Below are positions 25,940 to 34,489 of a stretch of DNA of 64,000 bases, piece after piece; the stretch's first letter is position 1; every line of letters starts with the position of its first letter. Origin of the DNA: Rhizobiaceae bacterium (GTDB lineage Bacteria; Pseudomonadota; Alphaproteobacteria; Rhizobiales; Rhizobiaceae); the NCBI GenBank assembly GCA_019635775.1, contig JAHBYU010000002.1, forward strand, positions 124,001 through 188,000, in the 5' to 3' direction. The translations under genes and the position numbers were made by a program. The notes below the pieces were generated by a model, which saw only the letters and a list, made by a program, of their open reading frames with translations, searched no databases and was not told the origin of the DNA.

Positions 25940-28900
25940 TTACTTCCGTTTTTTGGCTCTTGTCAGGAAGGGAATCGTGTCCGCCCACCGGTAGAAAAGG
26001 GCTCTGAAAGATGGGTGACGCGATCGGGCTGCGGGAGGCGGTCCTTCGGGCTGCGGCTGAACACGGACTGGAATCTGCAGCGGTGGTATCGGCACATCGG
26101 TGAACCAGCGAATACCCTCCTCGACCATGTCCACCTCCAGCAGAAAATTGCCGGCTTCGTGCGGCGCCACGATCTCCAACGTCATGTACGCCCGTTCCCC
26201 GGGTCCAAGGCGTCGTTTGAGCGGAGCCCGTCCATCGGACCATACGCGCATTCCGCCGTCGTCGGACAACCAGTGGTTACCGATCATCAGGGCGCTTCGC
26301 TCGAACGGTTCCCATGCCACCGGGCTGAAATTCTTCAGCTTCACCGGCAGGCTCATTTTTTCGCCCGTGCGCAGTTCCAGCCGTTTCGATGGCGAGGTCA
26401 CACGACATTGATACATGGCGGCGGAGCTTGGCGCTGGTGCGGTCGCGTCGTCGCGCCGATCACGCGTCTGCGCCCACGCAACGGCCGCTTCCAGCCCATG
26501 CGCAAGTCGTTTCATGGCCGGACCGATCATGATCTTCGTGTGGCTTGCGTCGATCATCTCAAGACGCAGTCCGTTCGGAGCCAGTTTGCGCAGTCCGATT
26601 TCCGGGTGACGGAAATATCTGTAGGGGTTGAAGTTGCTCCGAATGGCGGGGAACAGGGCCACGAGCACCGGGAGGGGCTTTCCGTCGCACAGTTCGGCAA
26701 AGCGGCATTCGGCAGCCGCCAGAAGCTTCACATCCCGACCGTCGCTGACGAGGCGGCGCACGAGAGCAATGGCGATGTTGACGCCCTGACAGGTTCCGCC
26801 AACGACAACGGGACCTTCCGGGCAGATTTCATTGATTTCGTCGAGGTAGCGATCGACCAGCGCGTCGGCAACCGGCGTGTTGTAGTCGAGCAGCCACTGG
26901 CCGGAGCGCATCGCGTAGGCCGGGAACCGTTCGCCCACCGTCTTTTCGAAGTGGAGCGCCTCTTCTGGTTGTTGCATGCACCAGAAGACGGGCATACCCG
27001 CCCGAGCCGTTCCGACCCGTCGCACAAGGCCGTCCTTCAAGGCAGGTTCTCCGGGCCATCTGGCAAGAAGGCTGTGGAGGCGTTCCCTCAGCCAGTCCGG
27101 CAGTCCGTGACCGGACGAGGATGTCGGAGTCTCCTTCCCGACCGGGGCGACGTCACCGGACAGGAAGTGTGACAGTTCGGCTATGCTCAGCCTTCCATGA
27201 AACCGATCGATCCGAACCGGCACGCCGAACTGATCCTCGAGCAGAAAGGACATGCGCAGGGCCAGCAGTGAATCGCCGCCCAGTGCGAAAAAATCGGCGT
27301 CGTGATCAATGTCACCATCGAACCGCAGGAGTTCGCGCCAGATACGGGCAATCCCTGTCTCGATTTCCCCGTTGCCGATCTTCGATCGTGAAGCCAGCCT
27401 TCGATCGGAGAGGCTGCTTGCCCGGCCGGCGATCGCGGGATCGTCAAGGAGCGCGCGCAGCGCTAGCCGCTGCACTTTTCCCAGCGAGGTGCGTGGGATG
27501 TCCCCCGGCGACACTGTTGCAACGATTCTGGGCGCGAACCTGAAAGCTTCGCCCGTGGCCGCCCGAACGGCGTCCGCGATGTCCTGTGGCGCGACGTCGT
27601 CGATCTGGTCGACAACGACGAAGACCGCGCAGGGCGCTCCGGCGCCTCGGCTGTCGATGTCGGACTCGTCATCGAGCGGTGTCGCATAGACTTCTGGAAA
27701 GCCTGCCCGATTCCTGATCGCCGTCTCAATTTCCTGGCAGGTATGTTTCCTCGCATTGACGATGACGATTTCCTTCTCCCGACCGACGACCGTCAGGCAT
27801 CCGTTGCGCAGCAATCCGAGATCGCCGGTCCGCAACCAGTTGTCGCCGGTAAAGAGGCTGGAAGTGGCTTCGTCGTCCCCCAGATAGCCGCTTGTCATTG
27901 TCGGGCCGCGCACCTCGATCCGTCCGACCTCGCCCTCGCGCAGGAGATATCCGCTGTCTCCGACGATTCTGACGGCATGGCCGCAGGTCGGCCGGTCGAG
28001 TTCGGGCGGGAAATTCGAGTCATCCGCCGCGTTCGGGGAAAACGGACTGCCGCCGCCCACGACCGGACCGCACTCGGAAAGCCCGTAGCCCAATATCAGC
28101 GCATCTTCTCGCAAACCGAAATTTGCGAGGCATTTCAGAAAGCGATCGCATGTCTTGCGCGAAATCGCTTCCGCACCGATCCCGATCTTGCGGACATGGT
28201 CCAGGCGCCAATGCCGATCCGGGTTCTCGGCCACCGCCCGCAATATCAGCGACATTCCGAAATTTGTCATCGTCGCATGCGTTGCGCCCGTTGCTTCGAT
28301 CGCGTCGAGCCAGGACAGGGGCTGGGCCACAAACCGCGCGGCGTCCAGATGTGCCTTCATGGGCAGGTTGGGCATTGCATGCCCGAGCCCCATGACATGG
28401 CCGAACGAAGCCCAGGAGAGGAATCCCGTGGCATGGTCCGCGTCCGGCAATCTTGGCCACCACCGTGCCACGGCAGCGCGATCCGACAGGCCCACCAGTC
28501 GCGGGCGTGCAGTCGTGCCGGACGTCAGAATTGCCAGTCGCAGCTGCTGGGGGTCAAAGCGCCCGGTTTCGGGCTCATCCGAAACCGAACAGGCGACGAG
28601 CTTTCGGTAGTCGAGCGCCGTCGAATCCGGTTCGGTGTTCAGGTTGTCGTGCTTCGCAAGGACGCGAAATCTGCCGAAAACCTGCCGGAACCACGCAATA
28701 TCGTAGCTTTGCGGTCCTTTTTGCGAATCCGACTGAACGGCAGGTATGGCCACCAGTCCCGCTATTACCGCCGCCCACAGGGCAGGGACCATGTCACGGG
28801 CATCGGCGAGGCTTATGAGGAGCGCATCTCCTTCCCGCATTCCCTCCTGCCGCAGTCCGACGACGAGCCGGTGGGCTTCGGCAAGCGTTTCGCGATACGA

Positions 28901-29041
28901 AACGGCATGCGTCTGTCCGCCACTGTCGAGATAGAGGAACCTGCCATCGGGAAACGTCCCGATCCCTCCGAATATGGCCTCGGCCATCGATGCATAGGGT
29001 GGCGGGCCGGCGGTTTCACCCAGGGAAAACGCGGGCCTCAT
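25940..29041 (-). CDS. Adenylation - acyl carrier - Cys-thioesterase - beta-sandwich multidomain protein (NRPS-like)
   Basis: 1033 residues from the ATG at 29039-29041, which overlaps the DUF218 stop (ATGA). Order: adenylation domain (about 15-530: LTSGTTARPRLVGLS at 172-186, ILGYGLSECGP, WLRTGDLG, GREKEIVIVNARKH, IPRTSLGKVQRL with K522); carrier domain (about 560-628, GGDS with Ser591 for phosphopantetheine); thioesterase-like alpha/beta hydrolase domain (about 670-860) with GTCQG, so the nucleophile is Cys751, and a likely His834 in DASHTKIM; and a C-terminal beta-sandwich (about 876-995) resembling domains attached to glycosyltransferases. No condensation or ketosynthase domain. It probably activates one acyl or amino acid and releases it in an unusual way. 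Product unknown. Confidence 0.85.
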   Translation of the reverse strand: MRPAFSLGETAGPPPYASMAEAIFGGIGTFPDGRFLYLDSGGQTHAVSYRETLAEAHRLVVGLRQEGMREGDALLISLADARDMVPALWAAVIAGLVAIPAVQSDSQKGPQSYDIAWFRQVFGRFRVLAKHDNLNTEPDSTALDYRKLVACSVSDEPETGRFDPQQLRLAILTSGTTARPRLVGLSDRAAVARWWPRLPDADHATGFLSWASFGHVMGLGHAMPNLPMKAHLDAARFVAQPLSWLDAIEATGATHATMTNFGMSLILRAVAENPDRHWRLDHVRKIGIGAEAISRKTCDRFLKCLANFGLREDALILGYGLSECGPVVGGGSPFSPNAADDSNFPPELDRPTCGHAVRIVGDSGYLLREGEVGRIEVRGPTMTSGYLGDDEATSSLFTGDNWLRTGDLGLLRNGCLTVVGREKEIVIVNARKHTCQEIETAIRNRAGFPEVYATPLDDESDIDSRGAGAPCAVFVVVDQIDDVAPQDIADAVRAATGEAFRFAPRIVATVSPGDIPRTSLGKVQRLALRALLDDPAIAGRASSLSDRRLASRSKIGNGEIETGIARIWRELLRFDGDIDHDADFFALGGDSLLALRMSFLLEDQFGVPVRIDRFHGRLSIAELSHFLSGDVAPVGKETPTSSSGHGLPDWLRERLHSLLARWPGEPALKDGLVRRVGTARAGMPVFWCMQQPEEALHFEKTVGERFPAYAMRSGQWLLDYNTPVADALVDRYLDEINEICPEGPVVVGGTCQGVNIAIALVRRLVSDGRDVKLLAAAECRFAELCDGKPLPVLVALFPAIRSNFNPYRYFRHPEIGLRKLAPNGLRLEMIDASHTKIMIGPAMKRLAHGLEAAVAWAQTRDRRDDATAPAPSSAAMYQCRVTSPSKRLELRTGEKMSLPVKLKNFSPVAWEPFERSALMIGNHWLSDDGGMRVWSDGRAPLKRRLGPGERAYMTLEIVAPHEAGNFLLEVDMVEEGIRWFTDVPIPPLQIPVRVQPQPEGPPPAARSRHPSFRALFYRWADTIPFLTRAKKRK

Positions 29042-29610
29042 CGCGACTGTCTCGCAACCTCGTCCAGGCTCAGCCCACAATAGCGGTCGATCTTCTCGAT
29101 TTCCGTCATTACATCGCGTCTTCCGCGGTCCACCTCGAACCAGTCTGCGGACGTGTAATGGCGACTTTCATAGCATGTCCAGCCTATCGCGGTTTCTGTG
29201 GGGAAGTGCCGCCGCGCGGCAATATAGGCGCGACGCAGGTGATAGCGGATGGTCAAAAGCAAGATCGAACCCGGTAAGGCGCTCCCCACCCGTTCCGACA
29301 GCAATCCAAGTGAAAGCTTGACGTTCTCTTCGGTGTTCTGTGCCCGGTCTTCTATCAGCATCGCGTCCGCGGGAACGCCGCTTTCGGTGGCCAGCTTCGC
29401 CATTACACGGGCCTCTGCCTCCCCAAGCCTCTTGTTGTACCCGCCGGTGAACACCAGTTGCCCTACCATGCCGGCGTGAAAAAGCTCGATTGCTCTCTGT
29501 GCTGGACGCGTCGGGTCGCTCATGCCGAAGACGATCGCCACATCCGCTTTCACCAGACGGTCGGCTGGAAAGAAGCAGTTGCCAATCGACTCTATATCTG
29601 CCCGTTTCAT
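29038..29610 (-). CDS. YdcF/SanA-like DUF218 family protein
   Basis: 190 residues starting MKRADIESIGNCFFPADRLVKAD. The DUF218 core is clear: VAIVFGMSDPTRPAQRAIELFHAGMVGQLVFTGGYNKRLGEAEARVM, then EDRAQNTEENVKLS and LLLTIRYHLRRAYIAARRHFP. The FTGG...E...N..EN pattern is the conserved polar set of the family, whose biochemical role is poorly defined (some members are envelope proteins). This one lacks the N-terminal membrane segments and should be cytoplasmic. It precedes the NRPS-like gene with an ATGA overlap, so the two form one translation-coupled operon. Confidence 0.82.
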   Translation of the reverse strand: MKRADIESIGNCFFPADRLVKADVAIVFGMSDPTRPAQRAIELFHAGMVGQLVFTGGYNKRLGEAEARVMAKLATESGVPADAMLIEDRAQNTEENVKLSLGLLSERVGSALPGSILLLTIRYHLRRAYIAARRHFPTETAIGWTCYESRHYTSADWFEVDRGRRDVMTEIEKIDRYCGLSLDEVARQSR

Positions 29611-30315
29611 GCGGCCATTCTTGGTTTTCTTTCGGATGAATTGGCCAGTCGGTCGATGGGCCTTCGAAGGATGGCGCTTGCCCCAATGACGTGCGCACCC
29701 AGTTCTTGGCTGTCGTGACGGCAAGTTGCCTGCCCGGTACCTGAATTGCAACCTTCAGCTTGGTCCGGAAACCGCATAGAGCACAGATTGCGTTGCAGAC
29801 CGCGTCAGCTTGATCTGCTGATCGCCGGAACGTTTTGCGGATGCGATCTGGGCCGAGGCTCTGCACATGCCAGGCTTGCCCGCGATGTTGCACGACGGGA
29901 AATTACCTTCGGCAACGCCACTGAAGCGGGAGTGATTGGCCGTTACCCGGGCGGAAACCCCGGCCTGCTAACAGTAACTTACACACAATCAATGGAAGGA
30001 TCAGGGGCAATAGCGGTACTCTGGAACCGACAGTGTGTTCGAGGCATGCGCAGGCAGGCCAAGGATATCACAAGGATTGCTATCGCGTCGGCGCCCTTGG
30101 TGGGGATCGTCGGTTGGCGTATGCTGCCGATCCCGCTGCCTGGGCTCTGGGCACCGGGTTGGGCATGAGGCAGAGTGGATTGGTGATTTTCCGGGATTCG
30201 GCGGTGGCCGATCACCCCTCCGGGCCGACTTGGGGTCCGCAGAACGAAGATTTCCGCATCGGACTGAAATGAGAGCTGCAGTTCACCGGCAGGGACATCT
30301 GAAAGGTCAAGCATC
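29611..30315. other. 705-bp intergenic region, no gene recognised
   Basis: Lies between the divergently transcribed DUF218 gene and the membrane protein gene at 30316. Open frames here (for example 29746-30168 +) have no credible composition, ribosome site or motif. Promoters for both flanking operons must lie here, but no clear operator was seen. Confidence 0.4.
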
Positions 30316-30735
30316 ATGTCGGAGATGAACCCGCTCGCGTCGCACACGATTCCCTGGTTCGTGACGGCTCCCGGCGACACGGACACGCTCTACGTCATCA
30401 CCACCATCGTTGTGGTCGTCTCCGTGGTACTGCTGGGCGTCTTCTTCTTCTGGCTTCACTCCCTGCCGGAGCGCATGGGTCACAAGAAGCTGCAGTTCGA
30501 GATCGTAGCGGTGCTTGGGCTTATCTCGCTGTTCACGCACATGCATGTATTCTGGATCATCGGCCTGCTGCTCGCCATCATCGATCTTCCGGACTTCATC
30601 GGTCCCATCCGCCGCATTGCGGGTGCCACGGAAAAGATGGCCGGCATCCCGCCTGAGGTTTCCCCGGATCTCGACAGCGAGGTGAAACAACGAGCTGAAA
30701 GTCACGCGCCGGCCGGGCCCCTGGAGCACGCCTGA
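30316..30735 (+). CDS. Inner-membrane protein, YiaW/DUF3302-like partner of HlyD protein
   Basis: 139 residues with two membrane segments (about 26-48, LYVITTIVVVVSVVLLGVFF, and about 65-88, VAVLGLISLFTHMHVFWIIG). The LISLFTHMHVFW segment and its place just before an HlyD-family gene resemble the YiaW-YiaV and YibI-YibH pairs of enterobacteria. Function of such pairs is unknown; a role in envelope transport is assumed. Start at 30316 after AAAGGTC. The next gene begins 2 bp after its stop. Confidence 0.65.
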   Translation: MSEMNPLASHTIPWFVTAPGDTDTLYVITTIVVVVSVVLLGVFFFWLHSLPERMGHKKLQFEIVAVLGLISLFTHMHVFWIIGLLLAIIDLPDFIGPIRRIAGATEKMAGIPPEVSPDLDSEVKQRAESHAPAGPLEHA

Positions 30736-30737
30736 TC

Positions 30738-31958
30738 ATGCTTGAAATCACCCTCTGCTCGCTTTTCACCATCGTGCCGGATTACATCTTCCGCCGATAC
30801 TACCAGGGTAGGGAGATCACCTTCTTTTCGGTGTGGTACGAGTTGCGGTGGGGCATAACGGGCTGCCTCATCCTCACCACGCTCCTGATCACCACGATCT
30901 TCTATTTCCATCCTTCGACAACCAGCGCCACTTCGGCGTTCCGGACCGTTCCGATCCTGACCGAGACGGTTGGTCGCGTGTCCGAAATCTATGTCGAGTC
31001 GCGCGACGAGGTTACCCAGGGCGAGCCCATCTTCAGGCTTGACAGCTCGGAACAGCAGGCGGCCCTCGAACTGGCCCAGCGACGCGTCGCGGAAGTTGAT
31101 GCGCAGATCGTGATGGCACAGGCGGACATCCAGGTGGCTGCCGGCCAGGTTCAGCTTGCCGAGAATGGGCTGAAGCAGATTGCCGACGAACTGGCTGTCA
31201 AGCAGGAGCTGTTCGACCGCAAGTCGGGCACCGTCTCCGAGCGCGAGTTGGAGCGGCTGCGGACGGCGCTGACGGGTGCGGAAGGCCAGCTCGCCTCTGC
31301 GCGGGCCACCCAGAATGCCGCCGAAATCAAGGTAGGCACGCTGCTGCCGGCGCAGAAGCTGAGTGCGGAGGCAGCACTCCAGCAAGCGCAGGTCGAATTG
31401 TCGAAGACCACGATCTATGCGGGCGTCAGCGGCTCGCTGCGGCAGTTCGTGCTGCAGGTGGGCGACATCGTGAGCCCCTTGGGGCGCCCCGCGGGCATTC
31501 TCATACCAGCCAGCGACGGGCCGCGCCGCATCCAGGCCGGCTTCAACCAGATCGAGGCCGGCGTGCTGAAGCCCGGCATGGCGGCGGAGGCGACCTGCGT
31601 TTCGCTGCCGCTGCAGATCATTCCGCTCGTCGTTGTCAGCGTCCAGGACGTCATTGCGTCGGGCCAGATGCGCGCGGGCGAGCAATTGTTGGACGTGGGT
31701 CAGGTCGCGAAACCCGGCACGCTGCTCGTCAACCTGGAGCCTCTCTTCGCGGGCGGACTCGACGGAATGACGCCCGGCAGCAACTGCATCGTCAACGCCT
31801 ACACCAGCTTCCACGAGCAGCTGGGGGACGAGGATCTCGGAACGTTCCAGCGTTTAGGCATGCATGCGGTGGACGCCGTAGCCCTTGTCCATGCCATGAT
31901 CCTGCGCGTCCAGGCGCTGTTCATCCCCGTCAAGACGCTGGTGCTGGGCGGTCATTGA
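30738..31958 (+). CDS. HlyD/EmrA-family membrane fusion protein (YiaV/YibH-like)
   Basis: 406 residues. Two hydrophobic segments near the N-terminus, including GITGCLILTTLLITTIFYF at about 39-57, anchor it in the inner membrane. Then comes the biotinyl-lipoyl half motif (TVGRVSEIYVESRDEVTQGEPIFRLD), a long alpha-hairpin with coiled-coil heptads (about 105-200), and the second half (TTIYAGVSGSLRQFVLQVGDIVSP). These adaptors normally join an inner-membrane pump to an outer-membrane channel, but no pump or TolC gene is adjacent. Coupled to the membrane protein gene upstream. Confidence 0.83.
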   Translation: MLEITLCSLFTIVPDYIFRRYYQGREITFFSVWYELRWGITGCLILTTLLITTIFYFHPSTTSATSAFRTVPILTETVGRVSEIYVESRDEVTQGEPIFRLDSSEQQAALELAQRRVAEVDAQIVMAQADIQVAAGQVQLAENGLKQIADELAVKQELFDRKSGTVSERELERLRTALTGAEGQLASARATQNAAEIKVGTLLPAQKLSAEAALQQAQVELSKTTIYAGVSGSLRQFVLQVGDIVSPLGRPAGILIPASDGPRRIQAGFNQIEAGVLKPGMAAEATCVSLPLQIIPLVVVSVQDVIASGQMRAGEQLLDVGQVAKPGTLLVNLEPLFAGGLDGMTPGSNCIVNAYTSFHEQLGDEDLGTFQRLGMHAVDAVALVHAMILRVQALFIPVKTLVLGGH

Positions 31959-32434
31959 AACAGATGGTGCATGCCCTTTCCTGACTTGTCAGGATCGGTG
32001 GCCGGACGTCCAGTTCTCGCTCGGTTCGGCGTCTGCCTTTGGCGGACTGGCTGTGGCCAGGTGGCTGCTTCAAGCCCGTTGCGCTGGCTTGCCCTCTCGA
32101 CCTGCGCGCTTCGACCCGCGCAATTCCCGAACGTCGTCCAAGGGGGAATTCTCCACGCCAGGGGGCGGAACTTCGATAACCAAAGCTTGGCGCCCGTGAG
32201 GCGTCACGAGCAACTTGGCCGTTCGGCAGTCGGCCAGCGTGAACTCCTGGCCGGCAGGCGTTGCATCGTGGACCGCCAATCGGTCACTGCCATTGTAAAT
32301 CGCAGCAGGCCTGGTACCCGGTGATGACCCCGTTTCGCGCTGGCTTCCGGCGCCAACGTCGAACAGCCGAGACCGTCAAGCTGCTAGATATGTTTAGGAT
32401 TTTGAAAACCGTCGCGCACTTGCGAACAGTTAGA
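31959..32434. other. Gap downstream of the HlyD gene and of tRNA-Leu; possible decayed coding sequence
   Basis: On the reverse strand, 32070 to about 32375 stays open for roughly 100 codons with a protein-like stretch (AIYNGSDRLAVHDATPAG, then AKLLVTPHGRQALVIEV) but lacks an ATG and a ribosome site. It lies on the 3' side of tRNA-Leu, a usual place for integrated elements. It may be a remnant; no family was recognised. Confidence 0.3.
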
Positions 32435-32519
32435 TGGTGCCCAGAAGAGGACTCGAACCTCCACGCCTCGCGGCACACGGACCTGAACCGTGCGCGTCTA
32501 CCAATTCCGCCATCTGGGC
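32435..32519 (-). tRNA. tRNA-Leu (CAG)
   Basis: On the reverse strand, GCCCAGA pairs with TCTGGGC as acceptor stem, followed by A and an encoded CCA (32435-32437). The D arm GGAATTGGTAGACGC, the anticodon loop TTCAGGT (anticodon CAG), a long class II variable arm and the T loop GGTTCGAGTCC are all present. 85 nt including CCA. Confidence 0.97.
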
Positions 32520-32581
32520 TGGTGCGCGCTCATGTAAGCGGGCCCGCTCTGCCTGTCAACGCGCTTTTTTCCGGACTTTTT

Positions 32582-32595
32582 TTGATCCTGATCAA
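32582..32595. promoter_or_regulatory. FixK/FNR-type box
   Basis: TTGAT-CCTG-ATCAA is an exact match to the FNR/FixK consensus (TTGAT-N4-ATCAA). Its centre is 59 bp before the ATG of the 41-residue membrane protein at 32648. Activation from -41.5 would put the RNA start near 32630 with a short leader. It is also upstream of tRNA-Leu on the other strand. Confidence 0.75.
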
Positions 32596-32647
32596 AGCCG
32601 GGGCGTCGCGGCGGACCCATCCTGTCCGCAACAGACAGGAGGGCATC

Positions 32648-32773
32648 ATGCCGACCGAGACAATAGTGGTTGTGACCGGCGTCCTCGCCGCGTTCGCGTT
32701 CTTTACGGTGGCGCTCGTTTATGCCGACATGACGTGGGCGAATGCACCGCGCCGCAAGCACGGCGCAGGTTGA
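32648..32773 (+). CDS. 41-residue single-pass membrane protein, probably oxygen-regulated
   Basis: The ATG follows a perfect AGGAGG (ACAGGAGGGCATC). The product starts MPTETIVVVTGVLAAFAFFT; one membrane helix (about 5-26) is followed by a short basic tail (APRRKHG). No family recognised; small single-pass proteins of this kind are often subunits or stabilisers of respiratory or transport complexes, but nothing here proves that. The FixK/FNR box upstream suggests induction under low oxygen. Confidence 0.72.
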   Translation: MPTETIVVVTGVLAAFAFFTVALVYADMTWANAPRRKHGAG

Positions 32774-32851
32774 GCGCGGCGCAGCACGGTTTGCGGGAAC
32801 GAGGAGGAAAGGTGCATGGGCATTCTTGCCCACAGCCCCGCACCCAGGGAG

Positions 32852-32879
32852 ACGGAACGGGCCCGCGGGCCCGTTCCGT
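32852..32879. repeat. 28-bp perfect palindrome between convergent genes
   Basis: ACGGAACGGGCCCG followed by its exact reverse complement. It lies between the 41-aa gene and the convergent gpmA, and probably acts as a two-way transcription stop, although no T tract follows. A second stem, TGACGCTT/AAGCGTCA, lies at 32974-32995 over the gpmA stop. Confidence 0.55.
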
Positions 32880-32992
32880 GAACCGTTCGCCGCAATCTCC
32901 AAGGGCATGGGGGCGAGGCAGGCGGGCGCTATCGGAAACGGTGCGTCCGCCTGCTTTCATCCCGTTCCGGAGATGACGCTTTCCGGCAAGCG

Positions 32993-33610
32993 TCAGTCCA
33001 GCACGACCTTGGATTTCACCGTCGAATCGGCGTTGAGCGCATAGACGATCGGCACGCCGGTCGCGAGTTCCAGCTTGACTATCTCCTCGCCCGATTTGCC
33101 TTCCAGCGCCATGATGAGAGCGCGTAGCGAATTGCCGTGCGCGGCGACCAGCACGGTCTCGCCACGCAGCACGTGCGGCTGCATGACGTGCATGTAGTAG
33201 GGCCATACGCGAGCGCCGGTGTCCTTGAGGCTTTCGCCGCCGGGCGGCTGGATGTCGTAGGAGCGCCGCCAGATGTGCACCTGCTCCTCGCCCCATTTGG
33301 CGCGGGCGTCATCCTTGTTCAGGCCGGCGAGGTCGCCGTAGTCGCGTTCGTTCAGCGCCTGGTCGCGGATCGTCTTCAGGTCCGGCTGCCCCACCGTGTC
33401 GAGGATGATCTGGCATGTCTTCTGCGCGCGTTGCAGCGCCGAGGTGAACGCGATGTCGAATTTCAGGCCGCGTGCCTTCAGCTTTTCCGCGCCGGCCTTG
33501 GCTTCCGCGCGCCCCTGCTCGGTCAGGTCGACATCGCGCCAGCCGGTGAAGAGGTTTTTCAGGTTCCATTCGCTCTGACCGTGGCGGACGAGCACGAGTG
33601 TGCCGGACAT
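32993..33610 (-). CDS. gpmA: 2,3-bisphosphoglycerate-dependent phosphoglycerate mutase
   Basis: 205 residues, the short form usual in alphaproteobacteria. [12 protein letters not shown] carries the phospho-accepting histidine (residue 10), [10 protein letters not shown] the second arginine contact, [14 protein letters not shown] the catalytic glutamate region, and [14 protein letters not shown] the second histidine. It interconverts 3- and 2-phosphoglycerate in glycolysis. Last gene of mgsA-glk-dapB-gpmA, 41 bp after dapB. Confidence 0.95.
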   Translation of the reverse strand: MSGTLVLVRHGQSEWNLKNLFTGWRDVDLTEQGRAEAKAGAEKLKARGLKFDIAFTSALQRAQKTCQIILDTVGQPDLKTIRDQALNERDYGDLAGLNKDDARAKWGEEQVHIWRRSYDIQPPGGESLKDTGARVWPYYMHVMQPHVLRGETVLVAAHGNSLRALIMALEGKSGEEIVKLELATGVPIVYALNADSTVKSKVVLD

Positions 33611-33651
33611 GGAAGCTCCTTTGTTTTATGTCGATGGTGTTTGATGCTGGA

Positions 33652-34470
33652 TCATGCCGCGCCCAGCCCCAGCACGTCGCGCATGGAGTAGAGCCCGGCC
33701 TTCTTGCCGCGCCCCCAAAGCGCGGCCTTCACGGCGCCGCGCGCAAAGATGGCGCGATCTTCGGCATGGTGCGAAAGCGTAATGCGCTCTCCCGGCCCCG
33801 CCAGGATGACGGAGTGGTCGCCGACGACGGAGCCGCCTCGCAGTGTTGCGAACCCGATCGTGCCGGCCTGGCGCGCCCCCGTGTGCCCGTCGCGCACCCG
33901 CACGCTTTTTTCCGCCAGCGCGATGGCCCGGCCCTTGGCGGCGGCTTCGCCGAGCAGCAGCGCCGTGCCCGAAGGTGCGTCCACCTTGTGCTTGTGGTGC
34001 ATTTCCAGCACCTCGATGTCGAAATCCTCCGCGTCGAGCGCCCTTGCCGCCTGCTCCACCAGCACCGCCAACAGGTTGACGCCGAGGCTCATATTGCCCG
34101 ACTTGATGATGGTAGCGTGGCGCGCTGCTGCCTCGATCTTCGCGTTGTCGTCCGGGCCGCAGCCGGTCGTGCCGATGACATGCACGATACGCGCCTGCGC
34201 CGCATAGCCAGCAAACTCGACGGTCGCGGACGGCGCGGTGAAGTCGAGCACGCCGTCGGCCTTGGCGAAGGCGGGCAGGGGATCGTCGGTGATCGTCACG
34301 CCGATGGGGCCAAGCCCCGCCAGCTCGCCGACGTCACGGCCAACGGCTTCGGACCCTTTCCGCTCGATTGCCGCGGTCACTTTCGCGCCGGTCACGGTTG
34401 CGATGGCGCGGACCAGCGCCTGACCCATGCGTCCTGCGGCTCCGACGACGACGAGACCCATGTCGCTCAT
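33652..34470 (-). CDS. dapB: 4-hydroxy-tetrahydrodipicolinate reductase
   Basis: 272 residues. The NAD(P)-binding motif is [24 protein letters not shown] and the active-site segment [20 protein letters not shown] are the DapB signature. It reduces the DapA product in the lysine/diaminopimelate pathway, which also feeds peptidoglycan. The start at 34470 has AAGGAG; the frame is open to 34548 but overlaps glk. dapA is 15 kb away at 49495. Confidence 0.95.
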   Translation of the reverse strand: MSDMGLVVVGAAGRMGQALVRAIATVTGAKVTAAIERKGSEAVGRDVGELAGLGPIGVTITDDPLPAFAKADGVLDFTAPSATVEFAGYAAQARIVHVIGTTGCGPDDNAKIEAAARHATIIKSGNMSLGVNLLAVLVEQAARALDAEDFDIEVLEMHHKHKVDAPSGTALLLGEAAAKGRAIALAEKSVRVRDGHTGARQAGTIGFATLRGGSVVGDHSVILAGPGERITLSHHAEDRAIFARGAVKAALWGRGKKAGLYSMRDVLGLGAA

Positions 34471-34489
34471 TCTATGTCTCCTTCGCCGC

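Noticed and set aside
27743-29083. 446-codon forward frame opposite the NRPS-like gene
   Set aside because: Shadow of the adenylation domain; no motif and unlikely amino-acid composition.
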